In this document: piece after piece, positions 17,463 to 27,144 of the stretch
Layout of the letters: each line of letters starts with the position of its first letter
Position numbering within the stretch: the first letter of the stretch is position 1
Notes under the pieces: model-generated
Seen by the model: only the letters and a program-made list of their open reading frames with translations
Database searches by the model: none
Told to the model about the DNA's origin: nothing
Made by a program: the position numbers and the translations under genes
Origin: Streptococcus pneumoniae
GTDB taxonomy: Bacteria > Bacillota > Bacilli > Lactobacillales > Streptococcaceae
Length of the DNA: 64,000 bases
NCBI RefSeq assembly: GCF_001113365.1
Contig: NZ_CKYA01000001.1
Location: forward strand, 317,501-381,500
Direction: 5' to 3'

Positions 17463-17663
17463 ATGAATTTAACATTTTTAGGCTTATGTATTGCCTGTAT
17501 GGGCGTATCTGTCGGTGAAGGTTTATTGATGAATGGACTGTTTAAATCAGTAGCACGCCAACCAGATATGCTTTCTGAGTTTCGTAGTTTGATGTTTTTA
17601 GGTGTTGCCTTTATTGAAGGAACTTTCTTTGTAACTCTTGTCTTCTCATTTATTATCAAATAA
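17463..17663 (+). CDS. atpE: ATP synthase F0 c subunit
   Basis: The proton-carrying ring subunit, 66 residues, two membrane helices. The essential carboxylate is E52 in VAFIEGTFF. In pneumococcus, changes at residues 48-50 (and G20, M23) of this protein give optochin resistance; here V48, A49, F50, G20 and M23 are all the susceptible type. First gene of the operon, with AAGGAG eight bases before the ATG. The order c-a-b-delta-alpha-gamma-beta-epsilon is the streptococcal one. Confidence 0.97.
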
Positions 17664-17697
17664 ATACATGGAACGAGAAGAAAAGGGAGGATTTTAG

Positions 17698-18414
17698 ATG
17701 GAAGAAAGTATTAATCCAATCATCTCTATTGGTCCTGTTATCTTCAATCTGACTATGTTAGCCATGACCTTGTTGATTGTGGGAGTTATTTTTGTCTTTA
17801 TTTATTGGGCAAGCCGCAATATGACCTTGAAACCCAAAGGAAAGCAAAATGTACTTGAGTATGTCTATGACTTTGTTATTGGATTTACAGAACCTAACAT
17901 TGGTTCGCGCTACATGAAAGATTACTCACTCTTTTTCCTTTGTTTATTTCTTTTCATGGTGATTGCCAATAACCTTGGCTTAATGACAAAGCTTCAAACG
18001 ATCGATGGGACTAACTGGTGGAGTTCGCCAACCGCTAATTTACAGTATGACTTAACCTTATCTTTTCTTGTCATTTTGTTGACACATATAGAAAGCGTTC
18101 GTCGTCGTGGATTTAAAAAAAGTATAAAATCTTTTATGAGTCCTGTTTTTGTCATACCGATGAATATCTTGGAAGAATTTACAAACTTCTTATCTTTGGC
18201 TTTGCGGATTTTTGGGAATATCTTTGCAGGAGAGGTCATGACGAGTTTGTTACTTCTTCTTTCCCACCAAGCTATTTATTGGTATCCAGTAGCCTTTGGA
18301 GCTAATTTGGCTTGGACTGCATTTTCTGTCTTTATTTCCTGCATCCAAGCTTATGTCTTTACTCTTTTGACATCTGTGTATTTAGGGAATAAGATTAATA
18401 TTGAAGAGGAATAG
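17698..18414 (+). CDS. atpB: ATP synthase F0 a subunit
   Basis: A 238-residue integral membrane protein with about five to six helices, forming the half-channels for protons next to the c-ring. The C-terminal [20 protein letters not shown] contains the essential arginine (LRIFGN). It lies 34 bases after atpE, with GGGAGG (17684-17689) as ribosome site. Confidence 0.96.
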
Positions 18415-18427
18415 AAAGGAGTAACTG

Positions 18428-18922
18428 ATGCACGTAACAGTAGGTGAATTGATTGGTAATTTTATTTTAATCACTGGCTCTTTTATTCTTTTGCTAGTCT
18501 TGATTAAAAAATTTGCATGGTCTAATATTACAGGCATTTTCGAAGAAAGAGCTGAAAAAATTGCTTCAGATATTGACAGAGCTGAAGAAGCCCGTCAAAA
18601 AGCAGAAGTATTGGCTCAAAAACGCGAAGATGAATTGGCTGGTAGCCGTAAAGAAGCTAAGACAATCATTGAAAATGCAAAGGAAACAGCTGAGCAAAGT
18701 AAGGCTAATATCTTAGCAGATGCTAAACTAGAAGCAGGACGCTTAAAAGAAAAAGCAAACCAAGAAATTGCTCAAAACAAAGCTGAAGCTTTACAAAGCG
18801 TTAAGGGTGAGGTAGCAGATTTGACCATCAGCCTAGCTGGTAAAATCATCTCACAAAACCTTGACGGTCATGCCCATAAAGAACTCATTGATCAGTATAT
18901 CGATCAGCTAGGAGAAGCTTAA
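18428..18922 (+). CDS. atpF: ATP synthase F0 b subunit
   Basis: The peripheral stalk subunit, 164 residues. One N-terminal membrane helix (about 9-28, ending VLIKKFAW) is followed by a long charged coiled coil rich in Ala/Glu/Lys that dimerises and reaches up to F1. AAAGGAG precedes the start. The stop overlaps the atpH start by one base (TAATG). Confidence 0.95.
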   Translation: MHVTVGELIGNFILITGSFILLLVLIKKFAWSNITGIFEERAEKIASDIDRAEEARQKAEVLAQKREDELAGSRKEAKTIIENAKETAEQSKANILADAKLEAGRLKEKANQEIAQNKAEALQSVKGEVADLTISLAGKIISQNLDGHAHKELIDQYIDQLGEA

Positions 18923-19458
18923 TGGACAAGAAAACAGTAAAGGTAATTGAAAAATACAGCATGCCTTTTGTCCAATTGGTACTTGAAAAAGGAGAAGAAG
19001 CCCGTATCTTTTCAGACTTGACTCAAATCAAGCAAGTTGCTGAAGAAACAGGTTTACCTTCTTTTTTAAAAAAAGTGACAGTAGATGAGTCTGACAAGAA
19101 AAAAACGATTGCTTTTTTCCAAGACTCTGTGTCACCTTTATTACAAAACTTTATCCAGGTTCTGGTCTACAATCACAGAGCAAATCTTTTTTATGATGTG
19201 CTTGTAGATTGCTTGGACCGACTTGAAAAAGAAACAAATCGATTTGAAGTGACGATTACTGCTGCTCATCCTCTAACTGATGAACAAAAGAGTCGTTTGC
19301 TCCCTTTGATTGAGAAGAAAATGTCTCTGAAAGTAAGGAGTGTAAAAGAACAAATCGATGAAAGTCTCATTGGTGGTTTTGTTATTTTTGCCAATCACAA
19401 GACAATTGATGTGAGTATTAAACAACAACTTAAAGTTGTTAAAGAAAATTTGAAATAG
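18922..19458 (+). CDS. atpH: ATP synthase F1 delta subunit
   Basis: The 178-residue delta (OSCP) subunit that links the peripheral stalk to the alpha-beta head. The C-terminal region with VRSVKEQIDESLIGGFVI is the family signature. Translation is coupled to atpF through overlapping stop and start (TAATG). Confidence 0.94.
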   Translation: MDKKTVKVIEKYSMPFVQLVLEKGEEARIFSDLTQIKQVAEETGLPSFLKKVTVDESDKKKTIAFFQDSVSPLLQNFIQVLVYNHRANLFYDVLVDCLDRLEKETNRFEVTITAAHPLTDEQKSRLLPLIEKKMSLKVRSVKEQIDESLIGGFVIFANHKTIDVSIKQQLKVVKENLK

Positions 19459-19472
19459 AAAGTGGTGTTCTT

Positions 19473-20978
19473 TTGGCAATTAACGCACAAGAAATCAGCG
19501 CTTTAATTAAGCAACAAATTGAAAATTTCAAACCCAATTTTGATGTGACTGAAACAGGTGTTGTAACCTATATCGGGGACGGTATCGCGCGTGCTCATGG
19601 CCTTGACAATGCCATGAGTGGAGAGTTGTTGATCTTTGAAAACGGCTCTTATGGTATGGCTCAAAACTTGGAGTCAACAGACGTTGGTATTATCATCCTA
19701 GGTGACTTTACAGATATTCGTGAAGGCGATACAATCCGCCGTACAGGTAAAATCATGGAAGTCCCAGTAGGTGAAAGTCTGATTGGTCGTGTTGTGGATC
19801 CGCTTGGTCGTCCGGTTGACGGTCTGGGAGAAATCCACACTGATAAAACTCGTCCAGTAGAAGCGCCAGCTCCTGGTGTCATGCAACGTAAGTCAGTCTC
19901 AGAACCATTGCAAACTGGTTTGAAAGCTATTGACGCCCTTGTACCGATTGGTCGTGGTCAACGTGAGTTGATTATCGGTGACCGTCAGACAGGGAAAACA
20001 ACCATTGCGATTGATACAATCTTGAACCAAAAAGATCAAGATATGATCTGTATCTATGTCGCAATTGGACAAAAAGAATCAACAGTTCGTACGCAAGTAG
20101 AAACACTTCGTCAGTACGGTGCCTTGGACTACACAATCGTTGTGACAGCCTCTGCTTCACAACCATCTCCATTGCTCTTCCTAGCTCCTTATACTGGGGT
20201 TGCCATGGCGGAAGAATTTATGTACCAAGGGAAGCATGTTTTGATTGTATACGATGATCTATCAAAACAAGCGGTAGCTTATCGTGAACTGTCACTCTTG
20301 CTTCGTCGTCCTCCAGGTCGTGAAGCTTTCCCAGGAGATGTCTTCTACCTTCACAGCCGTTTGCTTGAGCGCTCAGCTAAAGTTTCTGATGAACTTGGTG
20401 GTGGATCAATTACAGCTCTACCATTTATCGAGACACAAGCAGGAGATATCTCTGCCTATATCGCAACCAACGTGATTTCTATCACTGATGGACAAATCTT
20501 CCTTGGTGATGGTCTCTTCAATGCGGGTATTCGTCCAGCCATCGATGCGGGTTCATCTGTATCGCGTGTAGGTGGTTCTGCACAAATCAAAGCCATGAAG
20601 AAGGTTGCTGGTACACTTCGTATCGACCTTGCTTCATACCGTGAGTTGGAAGCTTTCACTAAGTTTGGTTCTGACTTGGACGCAGCAACACAGGCTAAGT
20701 TGAACCGTGGACGTCGTACCGTTGAGGTCTTGAAACAACCTGTTCACAAACCCTTACCTGTTGAGAAACAAGTAACCATTCTCTATGCTTTGACACATGG
20801 TTTCTTGGATACTGTTCCAGTAGATGATATTGTTCGTTTCGAGGAAGAGTTCCATGCCTTCTTTGACGCTCAACATCCAGATATTTTGGAAACCATTCGT
20901 GATACAAAAGACTTGCCAGAAGAAGCAGTCTTGGATGCTGCGATTACAGAGTTTCTCAATCAATCTAGCTTCCAATAA
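19473..20978 (+). CDS. atpA: ATP synthase F1 alpha subunit
   Basis: The regulatory nucleotide-binding subunit of F1, 501 residues. The P-loop GDRQTGKT lies near residue 170. PAIDAGSSVSRVGGSAQ matches the alpha/beta signature. The start is TTG, giving MAINAQEIS, with a weak ribosome site (GTGGTG). Confidence 0.97.
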   Translation: MAINAQEISALIKQQIENFKPNFDVTETGVVTYIGDGIARAHGLDNAMSGELLIFENGSYGMAQNLESTDVGIIILGDFTDIREGDTIRRTGKIMEVPVGESLIGRVVDPLGRPVDGLGEIHTDKTRPVEAPAPGVMQRKSVSEPLQTGLKAIDALVPIGRGQRELIIGDRQTGKTTIAIDTILNQKDQDMICIYVAIGQKESTVRTQVETLRQYGALDYTIVVTASASQPSPLLFLAPYTGVAMAEEFMYQGKHVLIVYDDLSKQAVAYRELSLLLRRPPGREAFPGDVFYLHSRLLERSAKVSDELGGGSITALPFIETQAGDISAYIATNVISITDGQIFLGDGLFNAGIRPAIDAGSSVSRVGGSAQIKAMKKVAGTLRIDLASYRELEAFTKFGSDLDAATQAKLNRGRRTVEVLKQPVHKPLPVEKQVTILYALTHGFLDTVPVDDIVRFEEEFHAFFDAQHPDILETIRDTKDLPEEAVLDAAITEFLNQSSFQ

Positions 20979-20993
20979 GAATAGAGGTGTCAG

Positions 20994-21872
20994 ATGGCAG
21001 TATCTCTAAATGATATTAAAACAAAAATCGCCTCAACAAAAAATACGAGTCAAATCACTAATGCCATGCAAATGGTATCAGCTGCTAAGCTAGGTCGCTC
21101 TGAAGAAGCTGCTCGCAACTTCCAAGTTTACGCTCAGAAAGTTCGCAAACTTTTGACAGATATTCTTCATGGTAATGGAGCTGGTGGCTCAACCAATCCC
21201 ATGCTGATTAGCCGTCCTGTGAAGAAGACAGGCTATATCGTCATTACTTCAGATCGCGGTTTGGTTGGAGGGTATAATTCTTCTATTCTGAAAGCCGTTA
21301 TGGAGTTGAAAGAAGAATACCACCCAGACGGTACAGGTTTTGAAATGATCTGTATCGGTGGAATGGGAGCTGATTTCTTTAAGGCTCGTGGTATTCAACC
21401 ACTTTATGAATTACGTGGCTTGGCGGATCAGCCTAGCTTTGATCAAGTTCGTAAGATTATTTCAAAAACTGTTGAAATGTACCAAAATGAACTCTTTGAT
21501 GAACTCTATGTTTGCTACAACCACCATGTCAATACGCTAACCAGTCAAATGCGTGTGGAACAAATGCTTCCGATTGTTGACTTGGATCCAAATGAAGCGG
21601 ATGAAGACTACAGCTTGACTTTTGAATTGGAAACCAGCCGAGAAGAAATTTTGGAGCAGTTGTTGCCTCAGTTTGCAGAAAGTATGATTTACGGTGCCAT
21701 TATCGATGCCAAGACAGCTGAGAATGCTGCTGGTATGACAGCCATGCAAACAGCGACTGATAATGCTAAGAAAGTCATCAATGATTTGACAATTCAGTAT
21801 AACCGTGCCAGACAGGCGGCGATTACACAAGAAATTACAGAAATCGTAGCAGGTGCTAGTGCCTTAGAATAG
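20994..21872 (+). CDS. atpG: ATP synthase F1 gamma subunit
   Basis: The rotor shaft of F1, 292 residues. The conserved N-terminal ITNAMQMVSAAKL and C-terminal AMQTATDNAKKVINDLT plus YNRARQAAITQEI helices form the central coiled coil. It starts 15 bases after atpA with AGAGGTG before the ATG. Confidence 0.96.
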   Translation: MAVSLNDIKTKIASTKNTSQITNAMQMVSAAKLGRSEEAARNFQVYAQKVRKLLTDILHGNGAGGSTNPMLISRPVKKTGYIVITSDRGLVGGYNSSILKAVMELKEEYHPDGTGFEMICIGGMGADFFKARGIQPLYELRGLADQPSFDQVRKIISKTVEMYQNELFDELYVCYNHHVNTLTSQMRVEQMLPIVDLDPNEADEDYSLTFELETSREEILEQLLPQFAESMIYGAIIDAKTAENAAGMTAMQTATDNAKKVINDLTIQYNRARQAAITQEITEIVAGASALE

Positions 21873-21957
21873 GCTCTAGTCCAGCTCGTATGAAAATGAA
21901 CTTAGGACCTAGTTGAACTAGGAACCGACAGTATCTTATATAGAATAGGAGAAGGAG

Positions 21958-23364
21958 ATGAGTTCAGGTAAAATTGCTCAGGTTATCGGTCCCGTTGTAG
22001 ACGTCTTGTTTGCAGCAGGGGAAAAACTTCCTGAGATTAACAATGCACTTGTCGTCTACAAAAATGACGAAAGAAAAACAAAAATCGTCCTTGAAGTAGC
22101 CTTAGAGTTGGGAGATGGTATGGTTCGTACTATCGCCATGGAATCAACAGATGGTTTGACTCGTGGAATGGAAGTATTGGACACAGGTCGTCCAATCTCT
22201 GTACCAGTAGGTAAAGAAACTTTGGGACGTGTCTTCAACGTTTTGGGAGATACCATTGACTTGGAAGCTCCTTTTACAGAAGACGCAGAGCGTCAGCCAA
22301 TTCATAAAAAAGCTCCAACTTTTGATGAATTGTCTACCTCTTCTGAAATCCTTGAAACAGGGATCAAGGTTATCGACCTTCTTGCCCCTTACCTTAAAGG
22401 TGGTAAAGTTGGACTCTTCGGTGGTGCCGGAGTTGGTAAAACCGTCTTAATCCAAGAATTGATTCACAACATTGCCCAAGAACACGGTGGTATTTCAGTA
22501 TTTACCGGTGTTGGGGAACGTACTCGTGAGGGGAATGACCTTTACTGGGAAATGAAAGAATCAGGCGTTATTGAGAAAACAGCCATGGTCTTTGGTCAGA
22601 TGAATGAGCCACCAGGAGCACGTATGCGTGTTGCCCTTACTGGTTTGACAATCGCTGAATACTTCCGTGATGTAGAAGGCCAAGACGTGCTTCTCTTTAT
22701 TGATAATATCTTCCGTTTCACTCAGGCTGGTTCAGAAGTATCTGCCCTTTTGGGTCGTATGCCATCAGCCGTTGGTTACCAACCAACCCTTGCTACGGAA
22801 ATGGGTCAATTGCAAGAGCGTATTACATCAACTAAGAAGGGGTCTGTAACCTCTATCCAGGCTATCTATGTGCCAGCGGATGACTATACTGACCCAGCGC
22901 CAGCAACAGCCTTCGCTCACTTGGATTCAACAACAAACTTGGAACGTAAGTTGGTACAATTGGGTATCTACCCAGCCGTTGACCCACTTGCTTCAAGTTC
23001 ACGTGCCTTGGCACCTGAAATCGTTGGAGAAGAGCACTATGCAGTTGCTGCAGAAGTAAAACGTGTCCTTCAACGTTACCATGAATTGCAAGATATCATT
23101 GCTATCCTTGGTATGGATGAGCTTTCTGATGAAGAAAAGACCTTGGTGGCTCGTGCCCGTCGTATCCAGTTCTTCTTGTCACAAAACTTCAACGTTGCGG
23201 AACAATTTACTGGCCAGCCAGGTTCTTATGTTCCAGTTACTGAAACGGTACGTGGCTTTAAGGAAATCCTTGATGGTAAATACGACCACTTGCCAGAAGA
23301 TGCCTTCCGTGGTGTAGGTTCTATCGAAGATGTGATTGCAAAAGCTGAAAAAATGGGATTTTAA
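21958..23364 (+). CDS. atpD: ATP synthase F1 beta subunit
   Basis: The catalytic F1 subunit, 468 residues. P-loop GGAGVGKT is near residue 156, with GERTREGNDLY and the PAVDPLASSSRAL signature. An 85-base gap separates it from atpG, larger than the other gaps in the operon, without an obvious terminator. GGAGAAGGAG precedes the ATG. Confidence 0.97.
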   Translation: MSSGKIAQVIGPVVDVLFAAGEKLPEINNALVVYKNDERKTKIVLEVALELGDGMVRTIAMESTDGLTRGMEVLDTGRPISVPVGKETLGRVFNVLGDTIDLEAPFTEDAERQPIHKKAPTFDELSTSSEILETGIKVIDLLAPYLKGGKVGLFGGAGVGKTVLIQELIHNIAQEHGGISVFTGVGERTREGNDLYWEMKESGVIEKTAMVFGQMNEPPGARMRVALTGLTIAEYFRDVEGQDVLLFIDNIFRFTQAGSEVSALLGRMPSAVGYQPTLATEMGQLQERITSTKKGSVTSIQAIYVPADDYTDPAPATAFAHLDSTTNLERKLVQLGIYPAVDPLASSSRALAPEIVGEEHYAVAAEVKRVLQRYHELQDIIAILGMDELSDEEKTLVARARRIQFFLSQNFNVAEQFTGQPGSYVPVTETVRGFKEILDGKYDHLPEDAFRGVGSIEDVIAKAEKMGF

Positions 23365-23374
23365 GAGGTGATCT

Positions 23375-23794
23375 ATGACTCAGTTAACTGTCCAGATCGT
23401 GACACCAGATGGTCTCGTCTATGATCACCATGCCAGCTATGTATCGGTTCGAACTCTGGATGGTGAGATGGGGATCTTGCCACGACATGAAAATATGATT
23501 GCGGTTTTAGCAGTTGATGAAGTAAAGGTGAAACGTATTGATGACGAAGATCACGTGAACTGGATTGCAGTAAATGGCGGTGTTATTGAAATTGCCAATG
23601 ATATGATCACAATCGTCGCTGACTCTGCAGAACGTGCTCGTGATATCGATATCAGTCGTGCAGAACGTGCCAAACTTCGTGCAGAACGTGCAATTGAAGA
23701 AGCACAAGACAAACACTTGATTGACCAAGAACGTCGTGCGAAGATTGCACTGCAACGTGCCATTAACCGTATCAATGTCGGAAATAGACTATAA
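23375..23794 (+). CDS. atpC: ATP synthase F1 epsilon subunit
   Basis: The 139-residue epsilon subunit: N-terminal beta sandwich (VQIVTPDGLVYDHHA, GEMGILPRHENMI) and two C-terminal helices rich in Ala/Arg that can inhibit ATP hydrolysis. Last gene of the operon; a strong terminator follows at once. Confidence 0.96.
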   Translation: MTQLTVQIVTPDGLVYDHHASYVSVRTLDGEMGILPRHENMIAVLAVDEVKVKRIDDEDHVNWIAVNGGVIEIANDMITIVADSAERARDIDISRAERAKLRAERAIEEAQDKHLIDQERRAKIALQRAINRINVGNRL

Positions 23795-23795
23795 G

Positions 23796-23831
23796 AAAAA
23801 AATGAACTTGAAAATTCCAAGTTCATTTTTT
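23796..23831. terminator. Bidirectional terminator between atpC and the lactonase gene
   Basis: Stem AAAAAATGAACTTG / CAAGTTCATTTTTT (about 14 bp) with a short loop and A/T runs on both sides, so it can serve the convergent genes on both strands. Confidence 0.9.
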
Positions 23832-23839
23832 ATGTTTTC

Positions 23840-24853
23840 TTAAGGAGCAAAACGGATGCAGACTGCTTCGGGAACATGGAAGTCGTTGGAGAGTTCTGCT
23901 AGACGACCATTGTCACAATTACGTTTAAAGACAGTTGCATTGTCAGAGTATTGGTGGACAGCAATAAGAAATTTTTGGTCAGGTGTCAAATCAAAATCAC
24001 GTGGGGTCTGACCATGTGTCGGAACGATTTCTAACAACTCTAAGCCACCGTCCGCAAGGATGGTATATACTGCGATAGAATCATGGCCACGGTTAGAAGC
24101 GTAGAGGTATTTACCGTCTTTAGAGAGACGAATAGCAGCGGTTCCATTAAAGCCTTCGTAAGCTTCTGGTAAAGTTGAAATCACCTGCATACGTTCAAAT
24201 TCGCCAACTCCATCGTAGATTAGAACTTCAATAGTGCTATTGAGTTCACAAATTAGATAAGCGATTTTATAGTGGTTATGGAAAATGATATGGCGTGAGC
24301 CCGCTCCTGGCTGGCTGTGATAGGTATAGAGTTTAGATAATTTCCCTTCTTGATCAAGATCATAAGTGATGACTTGGTCAGTTCCTAAGTCACAAGTCAC
24401 TAGATAGTTGTCAGGTGTTAAATCTGTAAAGTGAACATGAGGAGATGCTTGATTCTCATGTGGACCTTGGCCACTGTGTTGATCTACATCACTAAGTAGA
24501 AGACTACCATCCTTCTGACGTTTATAAACAAGTACCTGTCCTTTGTGGTAGTTGGCTGCATAGACCAAATTACGCTTTTCATCAACAGCAACATAACAGT
24601 GGGGGGCTCCCTCCTCAACAACATGATTTAACACAGTCCCGTCAGTTTGATAGGCTGCAATGCCCCCCTTGTCGTCTTGACTACCAACAGTGTATAGGTG
24701 TTGGTGCTGGTCAAAGGCAAGGTAGGTTGGACTTGGCTCAGCTGCAAAGAGTTCTAGATTTGAAAGCTGACCAGTTTCTGTATCAAAGTCAGCCTTGTAA
24801 ATCCCTTGGGAAGTCCGACGTGTATAAGTTCCAAAATAAACAGTTTCTTTCAT
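23840..24853 (-). CDS. Lactonase family beta-propeller protein (6-phosphogluconolactonase type)
   Basis: A 337-residue seven-bladed propeller of the YbhE/Pgl lactonase family. Seen are the N-terminal VYFGTYTRRTSQGIY, the central SQPGAGSRHIIFH and the C-terminal THGQTPRDFDLTPDQKFL. In the family this hydrolyses 6-phosphogluconolactone in the oxidative pentose phosphate pathway; other lactones are possible. The start at 24853 is chosen because AGAGGT precedes it; the frame is open 17 codons further upstream without a ribosome site. Convergent with the atp operon. Confidence 0.88.
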   Translation of the reverse strand: MKETVYFGTYTRRTSQGIYKADFDTETGQLSNLELFAAEPSPTYLAFDQHQHLYTVGSQDDKGGIAAYQTDGTVLNHVVEEGAPHCYVAVDEKRNLVYAANYHKGQVLVYKRQKDGSLLLSDVDQHSGQGPHENQASPHVHFTDLTPDNYLVTCDLGTDQVITYDLDQEGKLSKLYTYHSQPGAGSRHIIFHNHYKIAYLICELNSTIEVLIYDGVGEFERMQVISTLPEAYEGFNGTAAIRLSKDGKYLYASNRGHDSIAVYTILADGGLELLEIVPTHGQTPRDFDLTPDQKFLIAVHQYSDNATVFKRNCDNGRLAELSNDFHVPEAVCIRFAP

Positions 24854-25008
24854 AACGTTACCTCTATATAAAGATAAGACTATTATATCACAAAAACAAG
24901 CCAAATAAAGACATCCAATTAGATGTAAGCACTTTAAAAAATAATTGATTGGTTTTTTGACAAATATAATAATATTGAGATTGTTTTCCTTACTTTTCTT
25001 CTTAAAAG

Positions 25009-25017
25009 TGCTATAAT
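25009..25017 (+). promoter_or_regulatory. Extended -10 promoter of oligopeptide-binding protein gene
   Basis: TGCTATAAT (25009-25017), 33 bases before the ATG, with AAAGGAG in between. The region 24854-25008 also contains the sequence ATGTAAGCACTTTAAAAAA (about 24921), which recurs at about 27070 upstream of the next transcription unit. Confidence 0.7.
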
Positions 25018-25049
25018 GAACTCATAAAATGTTTAAAGGAGTCCTTACT

Positions 25050-27026
25050 ATGAAAAAACGAGTTTTTCTAGCAGCTGGTGTAGCTATACTCTCGACGGCT
25101 ATGCTAGCAGCGTGTTCAACAGGTGGTAAAGATGCTACTAAACCTGTTACCTATACCTATGTCTTCTCTACAGATCCTACGACTCTGGATTATACAGTTT
25201 CTGGAACTGCTAGCACTAAACAAATTACAGGTAATGTTATTGATGGTCTACTTGAAAATGACCAATATGGGAATCTGATTCCATCAGTTGCAGAAGATTG
25301 GACTGTTTCAAAAGATGGTTTGACCTATACCTATAAAATCCGTCAGGGTGTCAAATGGTATACCAATGAAGGCGAAGAGTATGGTGAAGTCAAAGCTCAG
25401 GACTTTGTAACTGGTCTGAAGCACGCAGCTGATAAAAAATCACAGGCTCTTTATCTGGTTCAAGACTCGGTTCAAGGTTTGGACGATTATGTCAATGGGA
25501 AAACAACAGATTTCTCTACTGTTGGTGTAAAAGCGACAGATGATTATACGGTTGTTTACACTTTGAATCATCCAGAATCTTTTTGGAATTCTAAGACAAC
25601 AATGGGCGTTCTTGCCCCAATTAGCGAGGACTTTTTGGCTTCTAAAGGAGATGACTTTGGGAAGGCGACTGATGTAACAAGCATTCTTTATAATGGTGCT
25701 TACCTCCTCAAGGGATTGACATCTAAATCTTCTATTGAGATGACCAAAAATCAAAACTATTGGGATAAGCAAAATGTCTTTATTGATGATATTAAATTGT
25801 CTTTCTTTGATGGTCAGGATGCCGATTCTCTTGGACGAGGTTTTGATGAGGGACATTATCCAGCGGCACCTCTCTTTAAAAATTCTGCCAATTATGAACG
25901 TCTAAAAGAAAAATACAAGGATAATATTGTGTATGGGCCACAAAGAGGCGGAACTTTCTATATCTCAACTAATATCGATCGTGTAGCTTATAACCATACT
26001 GCTAAAACAAGTGATGCGGAAAAATCATCCACTAAAAAGGCTTTGTTGAATAAAGATTTCCGTCAATCCTTGGCTTTTGCGGCAGATCGTACTGCTGCAG
26101 TATCTCAAGTATTTGGGGACGAAGTGGCACCTCGTAAATTACGTACAAGTTTTACCCCTCCAACATTTGTCCAAGTTGGAGAGCAGTCATTTGGGCAAGT
26201 AGCTAAGGCAGAACTGGATAAGTTAGATGATGTATGGAAAGATGTCAGTCTTGATGATGCACAAGATTCACTTCATAATGTAGACAAGGCTAAAGCTAAA
26301 TTTGAAGTTGCTAAGAAAACACTTCAAGCCGATGGAGTACAGTTCCCCGTTCATTTAGACCTGCCAGTTTCCTCTACTCAGACAGATTTTATTCGTCAAG
26401 CCCAATCTTATAAACAATCCATTGAGGAAGCCTTAGGCTCTGAAAATATAGTGATTGACATTCAACAAGTTTCTGATGAGGAATTGGGAAATATGACAGT
26501 ATTTGCAACATCGACTAACAATACTGATTGGGATATCAATGTAAATAGTGGTTGGAGTCCTGATTATGCAGATCCATCAACCTATTTAGATGTATTTGAT
26601 CCAACATCTGGTCCAACTCTTCTAGGAGCACTTGGTGTAGCACCAGGTACAGATAATCCGGCAATCAAAGCTGTTGGTTTAGATAAGTTTAAAGAGTTAA
26701 TTACTGATGCTAGTGGTGAGAAAATAGATCTGCAAAAACGTTATTCTAAATATGCTAAAGCACAAGCTTGGTTAACAGATAGTGCCTTGGTTATTCCTGT
26801 ACACTCAGATGGTGCCCAAATGCTAATAACGAAGAAAGTTCCAGGTAGCGGTGCAGGTGGTTGGGTAGGTGATAAGACAAGTGAAAACAGCTACAAGTAC
26901 CAAAAATTACAAGACAAGATTGTAACGTCTAAAGAAATGGATGATTTCCGCAAGAAATTTGCTGATGAAAAAGCCAAATCAAATGCTGATTATCAGAAGA
27001 ACTTAGACCGTCATATTCAAGACTAA
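25050..27026 (+). CDS. Oligopeptide ABC transporter substrate-binding lipoprotein (AmiA/AliA/AliB family)
   Basis: A complete 658-residue SBP family 5 lipoprotein. The signal peptide ends in the lipobox LAAC with the lipidated cysteine at C22. The start at 25050 is favoured by AAAGGAG and the MKKRVF signal start; an in-frame ATG seven codons upstream is not. The mature part has DPTTLDYTVSGTASTKQITG and SGWSPDYADPSTYLDVF, as in the partial paralogue at the left edge. It binds peptides outside the membrane and presumably delivers them to a permease encoded elsewhere, since no permease genes are adjacent. Peptide specificity, for nutrition or signal sensing, cannot be read from the sequence. Confidence 0.95.
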   Translation: MKKRVFLAAGVAILSTAMLAACSTGGKDATKPVTYTYVFSTDPTTLDYTVSGTASTKQITGNVIDGLLENDQYGNLIPSVAEDWTVSKDGLTYTYKIRQGVKWYTNEGEEYGEVKAQDFVTGLKHAADKKSQALYLVQDSVQGLDDYVNGKTTDFSTVGVKATDDYTVVYTLNHPESFWNSKTTMGVLAPISEDFLASKGDDFGKATDVTSILYNGAYLLKGLTSKSSIEMTKNQNYWDKQNVFIDDIKLSFFDGQDADSLGRGFDEGHYPAAPLFKNSANYERLKEKYKDNIVYGPQRGGTFYISTNIDRVAYNHTAKTSDAEKSSTKKALLNKDFRQSLAFAADRTAAVSQVFGDEVAPRKLRTSFTPPTFVQVGEQSFGQVAKAELDKLDDVWKDVSLDDAQDSLHNVDKAKAKFEVAKKTLQADGVQFPVHLDLPVSSTQTDFIRQAQSYKQSIEEALGSENIVIDIQQVSDEELGNMTVFATSTNNTDWDINVNSGWSPDYADPSTYLDVFDPTSGPTLLGALGVAPGTDNPAIKAVGLDKFKELITDASGEKIDLQKRYSKYAKAQAWLTDSALVIPVHSDGAQMLITKKVPGSGAGGWVGDKTSENSYKYQKLQDKIVTSKEMDDFRKKFADEKAKSNADYQKNLDRHIQD

Positions 27027-27030
27027 TCGA

Positions 27031-27057
27031 ATCTCCTCTTTTGAGGGGATTTTTTTA
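27031..27057 (+). terminator. Terminator after oligopeptide-binding protein gene
   Basis: Stem ATCTCCTC / GAGGGGAT with a TTTT loop and a run of seven T. Confidence 0.9.
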
Positions 27058-27109
27058 TGTCGCTGTCTCCATGTAAGCACTTTAAAAAAGAGTTATTTTG
27101 ATTTAAAAA

Positions 27110-27118
27110 TGGTATAAT
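27110..27118 (+). promoter_or_regulatory. Extended -10 promoter of the AI-2E transporter gene
   Basis: TGGTATAAT, 27 bases before the start codon; GAAAGGAAG is the ribosome site. Confidence 0.75.
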
Positions 27119-27144
27119 GAGAGAACGATAGAAAGGAAGTATTT

